Shown in pieces: positions 1-8,547 of a stretch of 64,000 nucleotides of DNA. The notes below the pieces were generated by a model. The model was given only the letters and a program-made list of their open reading frames with translations. It was not told where the DNA came from and did not search any database. Position numbers and translations under genes: made by a program. Every line of letters begins with the position of its first letter. Position 1 is the stretch's first letter. Source of the DNA: Oscillospiraceae bacterium (GTDB taxonomy: Bacteria; Bacillota; Clostridia; Oscillospirales; Acutalibacteraceae); contig SVOJ01000001.1 of assembly GCA_015066385.1 (NCBI GenBank), positions 340,981 through 404,980 on the forward strand. The letters run 5' to 3'.

Positions 1-837
1 ACCTCTTCCGATGAAATGGTCGGTCATTTCTTTGCCGCAAGCTGGTATTATGACCTTTGTGCGGATGAAAATGAAAAGGCTGAAATTGCCGCATCCATTG
101 CCGCCATTGCCGATCACATGATTGAAAATGAGTTTCAGCTCATCGATGCAACAGGCGAGCCGACTACATGGGCACATTGGCATCCGGACGACCTGAATAA
201 CGACGATCGTTGGACATGGGAAAAGGGAACAAACTCCCTCGAATTGCTCGCTTTTATGCGTGTAACACACCATCTGACGAATGACGAAAAGTATTTGGAT
301 GTTTACTATAAACTCATTAAAAAATACCATTACGCAATGAATACTGTGCTTTATAAACTGCATGATAACCATGCCTGCCACATCGACGACCGTCTTGGTT
401 TTTACAGTGTGCAGATGCTTTTGCGATATGAAGACGACCCTGCACTTCGTAAGTATTATTTAATGGGGCTTCGTCAGCATTTTGAAGACCAACGCATTGA
501 ACGCAATCCGAGTTGGAATATCATTTTCGGTTCTCTGACGGGTGCTTTCTGCGATCTTGAAAATGCCGTGCGAACCTTGCAGGAATATCCGCTTGATTGT
601 ATCAATTATAAGGTCTGCAACAGCGAAAGACCCGATGTTCTCAAGGATGATTCCCCGCTTGCATTTGGCGGCGGTGTGCAGGCAAAAGATGCACTGCCTG
701 CCGATGAACGTACCTACGGCAGACTCGGCAGCAATGCTTTTGTGCTTAACGGCGGCAACAATGTTTCGTCCCATGCACCGACCGACTGGTTGTTGCCGTA
801 CTGGATGGCAAGATATTACAAGATGATTGAGGAATGA
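1..837 (+). CDS. Alpha/alpha-toroid protein, C-terminal part (5' end outside window)
   Basis: The frame is open from the first base, so the gene begins before the window; 278 residues are visible. The visible part is mostly alpha-helical, with aromatic and acidic runs (WHPDDLNNDD, WTWEKGTNSLELL, NPSWNI, PTDWLLPYWMARYY). This is typical of six-hairpin, alpha/alpha-toroid carbohydrate-active proteins such as unsaturated-glycosyl hydrolases or arabinofuranosidase-like enzymes. No signal peptide can be judged because the N-terminus is missing. It ends just before a strong inverted repeat shared with the convergent regulator. The nearby lacZ-like and GH127 genes make a role in sugar breakdown likely, but no catalytic pair can be assigned. 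The fold is inference and the family is not recognised with certainty. Confidence 0.6.
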   Translation, partial: TSSDEMVGHFFAASWYYDLCADENEKAEIAASIAAIADHMIENEFQLIDATGEPTTWAHWHPDDLNNDDRWTWEKGTNSLELLAFMRVTHHLTNDEKYLDVYYKLIKKYHYAMNTVLYKLHDNHACHIDDRLGFYSVQMLLRYEDDPALRKYYLMGLRQHFEDQRIERNPSWNIIFGSLTGAFCDLENAVRTLQEYPLDCINYKVCNSERPDVLKDDSPLAFGGGVQAKDALPADERTYGRLGSNAFVLNGGNNVSSHAPTDWLLPYWMARYYKMIEE

Positions 838-842
838 TTTTT

Positions 843-886
843 TTAACAAAGCACCGCTTGTGTTTGCACAAACGGTGCTTTGTTAT
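843..886. terminator. Bidirectional hairpin between convergent genes
   Basis: A long near-perfect inverted repeat (ACAAAGCACCG ... CGGTGCTTTGT, extended by CTTGTG/CACAA) fills the 56-base gap between two convergent genes. T-rich stretches lie on both sides, so it can serve both strands. Confidence 0.75.
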
Positions 887-893
887 CGTGATT

Positions 894-1973
894 TTATTGT
901 AATAATGAAATCATAGTTTGAAACTGCGGAGCATTTTTAATTTCTTCCGATAAGGGGTATTTTTCTGTCAGTAATTCTTTTATATGGCTTTTTGCACAGT
1001 AGGTACTGCCGAGGGTGTGCTTGTCAAAGTCTTTTCCCTCGAACAGAACGGAATGCATGACAGTTATTCTGTCCATGTTGTCAAACTGAATTGCAAGATC
1101 GCACATTTTTCGGAAGTAATCAAGTGCATTTTTGTTATCGCCGAGTTTGTGATATCTCATACCGATAAAACCGTACAGATAAATGACTGTTCTCCACATT
1201 TTGCCGTAATTCCCGTCATCATAAACAAAGTTCAGAAAATCAAGTTCTTTTAGAAATGCGTCCAGTGCCCAATTGTCCGAAAATCGTTCATCATAAAAGA
1301 AAGTGTGTGAAAAGACAGTGTGAAGCAGTAAAAATTGTTCTTCCAGAGTCTTTCTGATTTCATTATTATATTCGATATCGTTCTTATCGTTATAAAAACA
1401 GAACATTTCACGGCTGTCGCGCATATCGGGCATCTCAGCAATGATTTTCTTGCAATCTTCCATTGTGATATGATGATTGTTTTTGTCAGAAAGTGCTCGA
1501 TAATATTCAATCATTGCTCTTTTTGCTTTTATTCTGATTCGATCATCTGTACAGTTTTGTTGTATATTATTGTAAATCCTGTGCACCTCCTGAAAGACCG
1601 CTTCTTTGTCAGGAGAAAATCTGACAAGACAGGCAAGTTGTCTGATCTGTACACGAAAATCATTCGGATATTTTTTCATCAGTTCTTCGGCAATAGCCTG
1701 CATCAGATTGTGATCCGTCAAATTATCATATTCTTGTATTTTAGTTTCTATATATTTTTCTTCTGCCGCCCTGTTCACACCGAGCAGTTCATCAACGCTA
1801 ACCTTGAAAAAACCTGCAATTTCGGGAAGCATTGTAATATCGGGAAAACTTTCGCCCCGTTCCCAGTTGCTGATACTCTGAAAAGTTACTCCCAAAAACT
1901 CTGCCAATGTTTCTTGTGTGAGTTCTTTTTCCCGTCTTAATCTTTTGATGTTTTCGCCTAAATAAATCGTCAT
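894..1973 (-). CDS. XRE-family transcriptional regulator with long helical C-terminal domain
   Basis: The protein has 359 residues. An N-terminal HTH_3/XRE domain (about residues 4-60) shows the usual order: IKRLRREKELTQETLAEFLG, then SISNWERGESFPDI and a PEIAGFFKVSVDELLG tail. The remaining ~290 residues are helical and TPR-like, without a recognised catalytic motif, as in many Firmicute HTH regulators that sense a peptide or partner protein. The ATG at 1973 is chosen because GAGGTGG lies about 8 bases upstream; an in-frame ATG further up has no such site. It converges with the gene to its left and lies downstream of lacZ on the same strand, separated from it by a terminator. It may control the neighbouring sugar genes, but no operator is visible. 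Its target is unknown. Confidence 0.85.
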   Translation of the reverse strand: MTIYLGENIKRLRREKELTQETLAEFLGVTFQSISNWERGESFPDITMLPEIAGFFKVSVDELLGVNRAAEEKYIETKIQEYDNLTDHNLMQAIAEELMKKYPNDFRVQIRQLACLVRFSPDKEAVFQEVHRIYNNIQQNCTDDRIRIKAKRAMIEYYRALSDKNNHHITMEDCKKIIAEMPDMRDSREMFCFYNDKNDIEYNNEIRKTLEEQFLLLHTVFSHTFFYDERFSDNWALDAFLKELDFLNFVYDDGNYGKMWRTVIYLYGFIGMRYHKLGDNKNALDYFRKMCDLAIQFDNMDRITVMHSVLFEGKDFDKHTLGSTYCAKSHIKELLTEKYPLSEEIKNAPQFQTMISLLQ

Positions 1974-2097
1974 GGTTTTTGCCACCTCATAAATTGAATT
2001 GACCGGTCTGTTTATATCATAATGCAAAGACAGATAAAAAACAATAAATCAATTTTTGAAACAGACTCAAGCAACGCTTGAATTATTCAATTTCTGT

Positions 2098-2142
2098 GAA
2101 AAAATAATAATCCGCCCCAAGGTGATCCATGAGGCGGATTAT
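2098..2142 (-). terminator. Intrinsic terminator after the beta-galactosidase gene
   Basis: On the minus strand AATCCGCC ... GGCGGATT forms a stem, followed by ATTATTATTTTTT. It lies about 15 bases beyond the stop of the GH2 gene. Confidence 0.8.
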
Positions 2143-2156
2143 AATATTTGTTTTGT

Positions 2157-5100
2157 TTATGCAATGGGAATGATCGTGAATTTAAGAGTGAATCCGTCTG
2201 CGGCGGATTTTGTGTATTCCTCTCTTGTGTCGGGTCCGCAACTGGAAGAACCGATACCTCTGACCCAACCGTCAAGGGAAAGCACTGTGGTGTTCATGTC
2301 GCAAAGGTCTTCCTGATGCTTTGCTTTCTGAATGGCATTCTGTGTGAACGGATGAATGCTGAAAGAGATCCTGTCGTCGGCAAATACTTTAATGCCCTTG
2401 CCGTCAGCATTGGTGATTTCAAGCCACTTTGTGTCGCCGTGGTTGCCCGAATCCTGCGGGAATACATAAGGCTCAAACATATCTTCGACCTTGGCTTCGT
2501 AAATGCCCACAGGGGACTGAATTTTGAAGTCGGGCATGTTTTCCGCCGTTCCTCTGCCGTAATAGCGGACATTTCTGAAATCAGCAGGCAGTTCAGCCAT
2601 CACACCGAATCTCGGAATGGTCAGCGGGGCTGTCTTACCGACAACACGCAGATTGGTTTCCACTTCAACTGCACCGAGAGAAGTGAAAGTGTACTGAATG
2701 TTTGCACCGTAAAGAGCCTTATTCTTACCCTTGAGAATGTAATCTGCATACACCTTGATTTCGCCGTCATCAACATGCACATCAAAGGTGTTCAACTCCG
2801 TCTTTATTTTGTCAAGCCCTGCTTTATAATACTTGTCGCGCTGACGGGAATCGTTGTCGATGAGTGCGCGGAAAATATTCGGTTGTAAGCCCTTGCATTC
2901 GGCAGGAACGGTATTGAGCAGGGAAAGACCGTTTACGGTATAGTCGGTCAGTTCGCCCGTTCTTGCATCGAATTTTGCTTCGCCGTTTTCGAAATTGATT
3001 GTCACGATACCGGCATCGGAAATAACACCGATCCTGGAGCCGATTTCGATGTCATATTCAAAAGGCACATCGTTGAGAATGATTTGTTCTTTTGCAATTA
3101 TCTGCTCGCCGTCAAACCATGTGAAATTGATGTGTGCATCCTTGGTTTCGTCAATATCTTTGTGTGTAACTTCAATGCACTGTGCACTCATGGGAGCAAT
3201 ATTGAAATTGAGTGTGCCGTTTTCAACACATGCACCGTTTTCAAGAAGTTCCCATTTTGCGGTGAGATATTCCGTGCTTCTGAAACGGTTGGTGTTTTCA
3301 AAGCAATACAGTTTGTCACTGACAAGTGTGGTGCGTACGGGACGATAGCATTCTTTCATTTCCAATGCCCCCGTGTGCGGTCTGCGGTCGGAATACATAA
3401 GCCCGTCCACGCAGAAATTGCCGTCATGCTGTTTTTCGCCATGGTCGCCGCCGTATGTGTAGCGATAAGGGTAGCCATCACCGTTATGATAGACTGTGTG
3501 ATCTGCCCATTCCCATACACAACCGCCCATAAACGAATCGGATGCATAAATAATATCCCAGTACTCTTCCATGTTGCCGGGGCCTACGCCCATGGCATGG
3601 CAGTATTCGCAAAGATAGAACGGCTTGCTGCGATACATTTTTGCAGTGAATATATGACCGTCGCGGATCTCCTTGCGTTTGCCTTCCAGCATGGCTTCCA
3701 TGGAGTAGGTATCGGTGTACATTTCGGAAATCACATCGTAAGCAAATCTCTTGGTGCGTACAACGCCTTCGTAATGAACGGGAATCTTTGTTCCGGCGTT
3801 CTTGAGCCATTCGTAGCACTTGTCGTGGCACTGATAACCGCCCGATTCATTGCCCAAAGACCACATAATGACACTGGCTCTGTTGCGGTCACGCATATAC
3901 ATACGGGCTACTCTGTCTACATAGCGCGGTGCCCATTTGAGGTTTTTGCTCAGGTGGCTGACATCGTCGAACATTTCGCCGCAACCGTGGGTTTCAATGT
4001 CGGCTTCGTCAATGATATAAAGACCGTATACATCGGCAAGAATCAGGAAGAACGGATCGGGAGGATAGTGAGATGTGCGAACAGCATTGACATTGAGCGA
4101 CTTCATAATTTCAACATCCTGCTTCATGTCTTCCAATGTCATGGCATAACCGCGATACTGGTTCGTATCGTGGTGGTTGACACCCTTGATTTTGATCGGC
4201 ATATTGTTGAAATAAAATACCGCATCCTTGATTTCAATGGTTTTGAAGCCCGTAATATTGCGGACAGACATAATTTCTCCGTCTGAACCTTCGAGTGTAA
4301 CGTAAAGGTCATAAACAGTCGGAATTTCCGCATTCCATTCAATGACATCGAGTGTGCCGAAATCAAGCACCGTGTTGTTTTCTGCATCTGCTTCACAAGT
4401 GGCAACGACTTCGCCTTTCAGAACCAGTTCAGCCTTTACTTTAACACCTGCGTTTTCACCATTGACAACACAATCAATGGCAAAATGATAGCCGTTTTCT
4501 TCTTTTTCGGTATTGACCTGCAGGTCATTGAGGTACGTTTTGCCGTAGTGGGTCAGGTAAACATCACGGAAAATGCCGTTTTCGCGGAACATATCCTGTG
4601 CTTCCAGGAATGTGCCGTTGCACCATTTCCAGCTTACAACAATGATTTCATTTTCACCTGCATGAAGCAGGGAAGTGATGTCAAATTCAGCCGTATTGTG
4701 CGAGCCTTCCGAATATCCGACAAATTCACCGTTTACATAAAGGCTTAAGTTGGAAGACATTCCGAGGAAGCTGATAATTTCAGTTTCTGCAACGCTTGCA
4801 AGATTAACAGTCTTCTTGTATACGGCAGCCGGCATATCGGCAGGCACTTCGGGAGCCTTTGTTTTGCATTCATAAGGACAGTTGAGATAAACAGGGGGAA
4901 GATAGCCTGTTCTCTGCCATACGCTCGGCACGTGAACCGTATCAAACTTGATTTTTGCCGTGTCAATGACATCGGGCATGGCAGAAGCCTTTTTGTAGAA
5001 TTTGAAATTCCAATCGCCCGACAATATTTCTACCATATCCGAAGCATAACGTTCGGCAAAAATGTCGGTCTGCTGCAATTTTGCTTTGTTTTGGTAGGGG

Positions 5101-5183
5101 ATCAGGTATGCACGGCCGGGCAGTTTTCCGATTTCCATGACGGAAAAATCACTGTGCAGTGTCTTTTTTACTGTGTATTTCAT
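2157..5183 (-). CDS. lacZ: Beta-galactosidase, glycoside hydrolase family 2 (LacZ type)
   Basis: This is a cytoplasmic retaining beta-galactosidase of 1008 residues, close to the 1024 of E. coli LacZ, with no signal peptide. Domains in order: sugar-binding jelly roll (about 50-210), immunoglobulin-like domain, TIM barrel (about 310-600), a second Ig-like domain, and the Bgal_small_N C-terminal domain (about 730-1008). The acid/base is Glu446 in MWSLGNESGG and the nucleophile is Glu526 in YLCEYCHAMG. HHDTNQYRGYAM and SHYPPDP are the family barrel motifs. The ATG at 5183 has GAGGAAAGGA upstream. It has its own promoter and terminator, so it is probably monocistronic. Substrate is inferred to be lactose or plant/host beta-galactosides. 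No lactose transporter is adjacent. Confidence 0.97.
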   Translation of the reverse strand: MKYTVKKTLHSDFSVMEIGKLPGRAYLIPYQNKAKLQQTDIFAERYASDMVEILSGDWNFKFYKKASAMPDVIDTAKIKFDTVHVPSVWQRTGYLPPVYLNCPYECKTKAPEVPADMPAAVYKKTVNLASVAETEIISFLGMSSNLSLYVNGEFVGYSEGSHNTAEFDITSLLHAGENEIIVVSWKWCNGTFLEAQDMFRENGIFRDVYLTHYGKTYLNDLQVNTEKEENGYHFAIDCVVNGENAGVKVKAELVLKGEVVATCEADAENNTVLDFGTLDVIEWNAEIPTVYDLYVTLEGSDGEIMSVRNITGFKTIEIKDAVFYFNNMPIKIKGVNHHDTNQYRGYAMTLEDMKQDVEIMKSLNVNAVRTSHYPPDPFFLILADVYGLYIIDEADIETHGCGEMFDDVSHLSKNLKWAPRYVDRVARMYMRDRNRASVIMWSLGNESGGYQCHDKCYEWLKNAGTKIPVHYEGVVRTKRFAYDVISEMYTDTYSMEAMLEGKRKEIRDGHIFTAKMYRSKPFYLCEYCHAMGVGPGNMEEYWDIIYASDSFMGGCVWEWADHTVYHNGDGYPYRYTYGGDHGEKQHDGNFCVDGLMYSDRRPHTGALEMKECYRPVRTTLVSDKLYCFENTNRFRSTEYLTAKWELLENGACVENGTLNFNIAPMSAQCIEVTHKDIDETKDAHINFTWFDGEQIIAKEQIILNDVPFEYDIEIGSRIGVISDAGIVTINFENGEAKFDARTGELTDYTVNGLSLLNTVPAECKGLQPNIFRALIDNDSRQRDKYYKAGLDKIKTELNTFDVHVDDGEIKVYADYILKGKNKALYGANIQYTFTSLGAVEVETNLRVVGKTAPLTIPRFGVMAELPADFRNVRYYGRGTAENMPDFKIQSPVGIYEAKVEDMFEPYVFPQDSGNHGDTKWLEITNADGKGIKVFADDRISFSIHPFTQNAIQKAKHQEDLCDMNTTVLSLDGWVRGIGSSSCGPDTREEYTKSAADGFTLKFTIIPIA

Positions 5184-5211
5184 AGAATGATTCCTTTCCT
5201 CAAAGAATTTA

Positions 5212-5240
5212 TTTTATTTTAGCATAAAATAAATAAATAT
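5212..5240 (-). promoter_or_regulatory. Predicted sigma-A promoter of the beta-galactosidase gene
   Basis: On the minus strand TTGTAT, 17 bases, TAAAAT lies just upstream of the RBS and start at 5183. The -10 is good and the -35 weak. Confidence 0.55.
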
Positions 5241-5267
5241 ACAACCGCAAAATATCTTTTTTTAAGG

Positions 5268-5296
5268 TTGACAAAACCGTCATTTTATAAGATAAT
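5268..5296 (+). promoter_or_regulatory. Predicted sigma-A promoter of the lipoprotein gene
   Basis: TTGACA at 5268-5273, a 17-base spacer, and GATAAT at 5291-5296, followed after about 20 bases by GGAGG and the lipoprotein ATG at 5331. Confidence 0.7.
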
Positions 5297-5330
5297 AATA
5301 TATCAGGAAATCCGAATGGAGGAAATCAAA

Positions 5331-6047
5331 ATGAAAAAAACAATTGCACTGGTGCTTGTTGCAATTATGACACTGTTTATGTTTACCGCCTGCAACAATG
5401 CCGAAGATGAAGTACCTACCCGTGTTCCGGGAAATAATCTTGTTTCTCCCGATGTGAATCTGAATGACAATCCGGATCTGAATATCAATAATTCATGGTC
5501 CAATAACTACTATGCTATGTTCACCTACTATTGCCCTGCACAGGGATACAATACCGCTACGGTAATTTCCGAACGCAAAACGGAAAACTGTTTCATTATT
5601 TCAAATCCCATGGACGGTTCGTTCAAGTACTATGTGAACAATGAAACGGGAATGGAAGAATATGCCGTCAATCCTGCAAAGAATATTTTTAATTACGTTT
5701 CTCATTCCGGAAAAAATGTGGCAAACAATATAAACAGTATGTTTAAAAATGTTTCTATGGTAACCGAAAACTTTACAAAAGGTCCCGATGTGGTTTACAC
5801 GGGCACGGAAACGGTTGCCGACCGCAACTGCTGGATGTATCTGCAACGCACCTACACCGAATCCGGCGAAGTGGATCAGGTTGCTTATATCTGGATTGAT
5901 GCCGTATACGGTTTTTGCTCGAAGTGCATCACCTACAGCGGCGGCGACATCGTTTGTTCATGGGAATTGCAGGATTTCAGTGTCGGTACCGTAAAAGATG
6001 CCGATATCACGCCCGATCTTTCTTCTTATAACTTCACACAGAACTGA
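5331..6047 (+). CDS. Exported lipoprotein of unknown function
   Basis: The protein has 238 residues. It starts with a type II signal peptide: MKKT, a hydrophobic stretch to about residue 20, then the lipobox FTAC, so Cys is the lipidated +1 residue and the mature protein is tethered outside the cell membrane. A polar, Asn/Asp-rich linker follows to about residue 60, then a globular domain with many aromatic residues and beta-strand character. The ATG at 5331 is chosen because GGAGG sits 7 bases before it; earlier in-frame ATGs would place extra residues before the signal. It lies divergently from lacZ and 5 bases before the HAD gene, with which it may be co-transcribed. I recognise no family. 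Confidence 0.85.
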   Translation: MKKTIALVLVAIMTLFMFTACNNAEDEVPTRVPGNNLVSPDVNLNDNPDLNINNSWSNNYYAMFTYYCPAQGYNTATVISERKTENCFIISNPMDGSFKYYVNNETGMEEYAVNPAKNIFNYVSHSGKNVANNINSMFKNVSMVTENFTKGPDVVYTGTETVADRNCWMYLQRTYTESGEVDQVAYIWIDAVYGFCSKCITYSGGDIVCSWELQDFSVGTVKDADITPDLSSYNFTQN

Positions 6048-6052
6048 TTGTT

Positions 6053-6622
6053 ATGAACGTATATGATTTTGATGATACCATTTATGATGGTGAAAGTTGT
6101 CTTGATTTCTTCTTTTACTACATCAAAAAGACACCGTACCTTATAAAATATATCCCCCGTGCACTCTATGCCGTGTTGCGTTATAAAATGGGCAAGGTCA
6201 CGGTTGAGCAGGCATTGGAAAAATATGCCCCGATGGTAGAAGAATATCTTGCATCCGTTGCTGATTTAGAAGCGGATTGTGAAGACTTCTGGGATAAGCA
6301 TATGCACAAGATTCGCCCGTTTTATAAGGAAATTCAACAACCCGATGATATCATTGTCACCGGTTCTCCCGAAGTGTCCGTCAAGGTGATTTGTGCACGT
6401 CTGGGTATTCAGCATTATGTCGGCAGTATCATAGATAAAGACACCGGCAAAATTACCCGTCTTTGCATGCGTTCGCAGAAAATCCCCGCATTTTTGCAAG
6501 CTTTTCCCGATGTGGAAATTGATAATTTTTATACCGATTCCGAAAAAAATGATAAACCCCTGATTGATATGGCAAAACACGCCTTTCTTGTGAAAGGCGA
6601 TCGTATTATTCAGATAAAGTGA
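6053..6622 (+). CDS. HAD-superfamily phosphatase (HAD-IB, phosphoserine-phosphatase-like)
   Basis: A cytoplasmic HAD hydrolase of 189 residues. Motif I is DFDDTI at residues 4-9, whose first Asp is the phospho-acceptor; motif II is VTGSPE; motif IV is YTDSEKNDKPLID. The cap is helical and lies between motifs I and II, as in the IB subfamily with phosphoserine phosphatase. The substrate cannot be told from sequence. It follows the lipoprotein gene by 5 bases and precedes the GH127 gene by 13, so the three are probably one operon. The second Asp of the DxD pair is present, so a phosphatase activity is expected. Confidence 0.88.
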   Translation: MNVYDFDDTIYDGESCLDFFFYYIKKTPYLIKYIPRALYAVLRYKMGKVTVEQALEKYAPMVEEYLASVADLEADCEDFWDKHMHKIRPFYKEIQQPDDIIVTGSPEVSVKVICARLGIQHYVGSIIDKDTGKITRLCMRSQKIPAFLQAFPDVEIDNFYTDSEKNDKPLIDMAKHAFLVKGDRIIQIK

Positions 6623-6635
6623 GGTTTTGTTCATT

Positions 6636-8489
6636 ATGAAAAAGACAACTCCCGTCAGTTTTGCAAATGTTGAAATCACAAACGGGTTCTGGGCAAAAAA
6701 ACAGGAACTCAACCGTACCGTAACACTTGATGCTGTTCGCAAACAATTTGAAAATACAGGCAGATTTGAGGCCTTTAAATTTAACTGGACGGAAGATTCC
6801 GACCTTCCGCAACCGCATATTTTCTGGGATTCCGATATTGCAAAATGGATGGAAAGTGCGGCTTTGATCCTGCGTAAACATTCCGATCCCGAACTGGAAA
6901 AGAAGGTTGACGAAATTGTTGACCTGATTGAAAAAAATCAGGGTGAGGACGGTTATTTCAATATCTTCTTTACCGTTTGCGAACCCGAAGGCAGATGGCA
7001 GAACCGTGATGCACATGAACTGTATTGTGCAGGACATCTGACCGAAGCGGCTGTGGCTTACTATGAAGCAACAGGGAAGATCAAATTCCTGAAACTGATG
7101 TGCAAATACATGGACTATATCGCCAAGGTTTTTGCGGAAGAAAAAAGCACTGCTTTTGCAACCCCCGGTCACGAGGAAATCGAACTTGCGCTTATCAAAC
7201 TCTACCGTTGCACATCCGATGAAAGATTTTTGAAACTTGCCCGTTTCTTTATTGATGAAAGAGGCAAGGAAACATTGCCCATCACTGCGTGGTGTAACAC
7301 AAAATACAATCAGAGCCATATGCCGGTTCGTGAGCAGCGAACCGCAGAAGGCCATTCCGTGCGTGCTTGCTATCTTTACAGCGGCATGGCAGACCTTGCA
7401 AAAGAAATTGAGGATGAAGAACTGCTTGTTGCCTGCAAAGCACTGTTTGACAATATCGTGCAGAAAAGAATGTACATAACCGGCGGTGTCGGTTCTTCCC
7501 ATGAGGGGGAAGCGTTTACGGTCGATTATGACCTGCAGAATGATACCGCCTATGCCGAAACCTGTGCCGCAATCAGCCTTGCTATGTTTGCCAACCGTCT
7601 GAAAGAAATTGACATGGATTCCAAATATGCCGATATCGTTGAAAAAGTATATTACAACGGCTTTTTGTCCGGTATTTCTTTGGACGGTAAAGCATTTTTC
7701 TATGAAAATCCTTTGGAAATCTTAAAAGCAGAGCACAATCGACACGCTTCCGTCAATAAATCGCGTGAACGTTTTCCCATTACGCGCCGTCAGGAAGTGT
7801 TCAGCTGTTCCTGCTGTCCTCCCAATATCACCCGCTTTATTGCCGCATTCGGTGATTACATGTATTCCTTTGATGCCGAAATGCTTTATGTGCATCAGTT
7901 TGCTCAAAGCAATGCCAATTTCGCAATCGGCAGTAATTCTGTTTCTGTTGTGCAGAAGACAGAATATCCGAACGACGGCAAACTTACTCTGACCGTTACC
8001 GGATTGAACGGTAAAAAACTTGCTGTCCGAATTCCTTTCTGGTCTGTTGATACGGTTATTGATAAGCCGTACACTGTCGAAAAAGGGTATGCTGTGATAG
8101 ATGTGACGGAAGATGTTTTTGCGGTTGAAATTGAATTCGATATGACACCGCGTATTTTTGCCGCACATCCGCTTGTGTTTGCCGACAACGGAAGATTTGC
8201 ATTGCAGTCAGGTCCGCTTGTATATTGCCTTGAATCGGAAGACAACGGTGAAAATCTTCGTGACATTGCAGTGCTGAAAAACGGAACCTTCACCGTGCAT
8301 TACGATGAATTTTTCGGTGTGAATGTGATTACCGCGAAAGCACAAAGAACAGATGTCGGTGACTGCAACGCACTGTACAGACCGGTTGAACAGATGAAGA
8401 CAATTGAAACAGATGCACGCTTTATTCCGTATTTCGGTTTTGCAAACCGTTCGGATTGTGATATGCTCGTCTGGTTCAAACTGGCTTGA
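6636..8489 (+). CDS. Beta-L-arabinofuranosidase, glycoside hydrolase family 127
   Basis: A 617-residue member of GH127 (formerly DUF1680), retaining enzymes that remove beta-L-arabinofuranose from plant glycans such as hydroxyproline-linked arabinans. The N-terminal part is an (alpha/alpha)6 barrel: VEITNGFWAKKQ, HELYCAGHL, ITGGVGSSHEGEAF, AYAETCAA. The family's Zn-thiolate centre is present as the adjacent cysteines 393-394 in SCSCCPPN; the first is the equivalent of the catalytic Cys417 of Bifidobacterium HypBA1. C-terminal beta domains follow. There is no signal peptide, so it acts inside on imported oligosaccharides. The ATG at 6636 is preferred to an upstream TTG, with GTGAGG before it. 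Confidence 0.93.
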   Translation: MKKTTPVSFANVEITNGFWAKKQELNRTVTLDAVRKQFENTGRFEAFKFNWTEDSDLPQPHIFWDSDIAKWMESAALILRKHSDPELEKKVDEIVDLIEKNQGEDGYFNIFFTVCEPEGRWQNRDAHELYCAGHLTEAAVAYYEATGKIKFLKLMCKYMDYIAKVFAEEKSTAFATPGHEEIELALIKLYRCTSDERFLKLARFFIDERGKETLPITAWCNTKYNQSHMPVREQRTAEGHSVRACYLYSGMADLAKEIEDEELLVACKALFDNIVQKRMYITGGVGSSHEGEAFTVDYDLQNDTAYAETCAAISLAMFANRLKEIDMDSKYADIVEKVYYNGFLSGISLDGKAFFYENPLEILKAEHNRHASVNKSRERFPITRRQEVFSCSCCPPNITRFIAAFGDYMYSFDAEMLYVHQFAQSNANFAIGSNSVSVVQKTEYPNDGKLTLTVTGLNGKKLAVRIPFWSVDTVIDKPYTVEKGYAVIDVTEDVFAVEIEFDMTPRIFAAHPLVFADNGRFALQSGPLVYCLESEDNGENLRDIAVLKNGTFTVHYDEFFGVNVITAKAQRTDVGDCNALYRPVEQMKTIETDARFIPYFGFANRSDCDMLVWFKLA

Positions 8490-8506
8490 AGAATATCATA
8501 AAAAAG

Positions 8507-8537
8507 ACACCCGATCATTTGATCGGGTGTTGCTTTT
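8507..8537. terminator. Bidirectional terminator between GH127 gene and pheT
   Basis: ACACCCGATCA and TGATCGGGTGT form a perfect 11-bp stem. The plus side is followed by TGCTTTTTGG and the minus side by CTTTTTTATG. Confidence 0.9.
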
Positions 8538-8547
8538 TGGTTGTGGT

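Noticed and set aside
3084..4286. Open frame of about 400 codons opposite the beta-galactosidase gene
   Set aside because: It lies wholly within the GH2 gene, whose catalytic residues are intact. No RBS is present.
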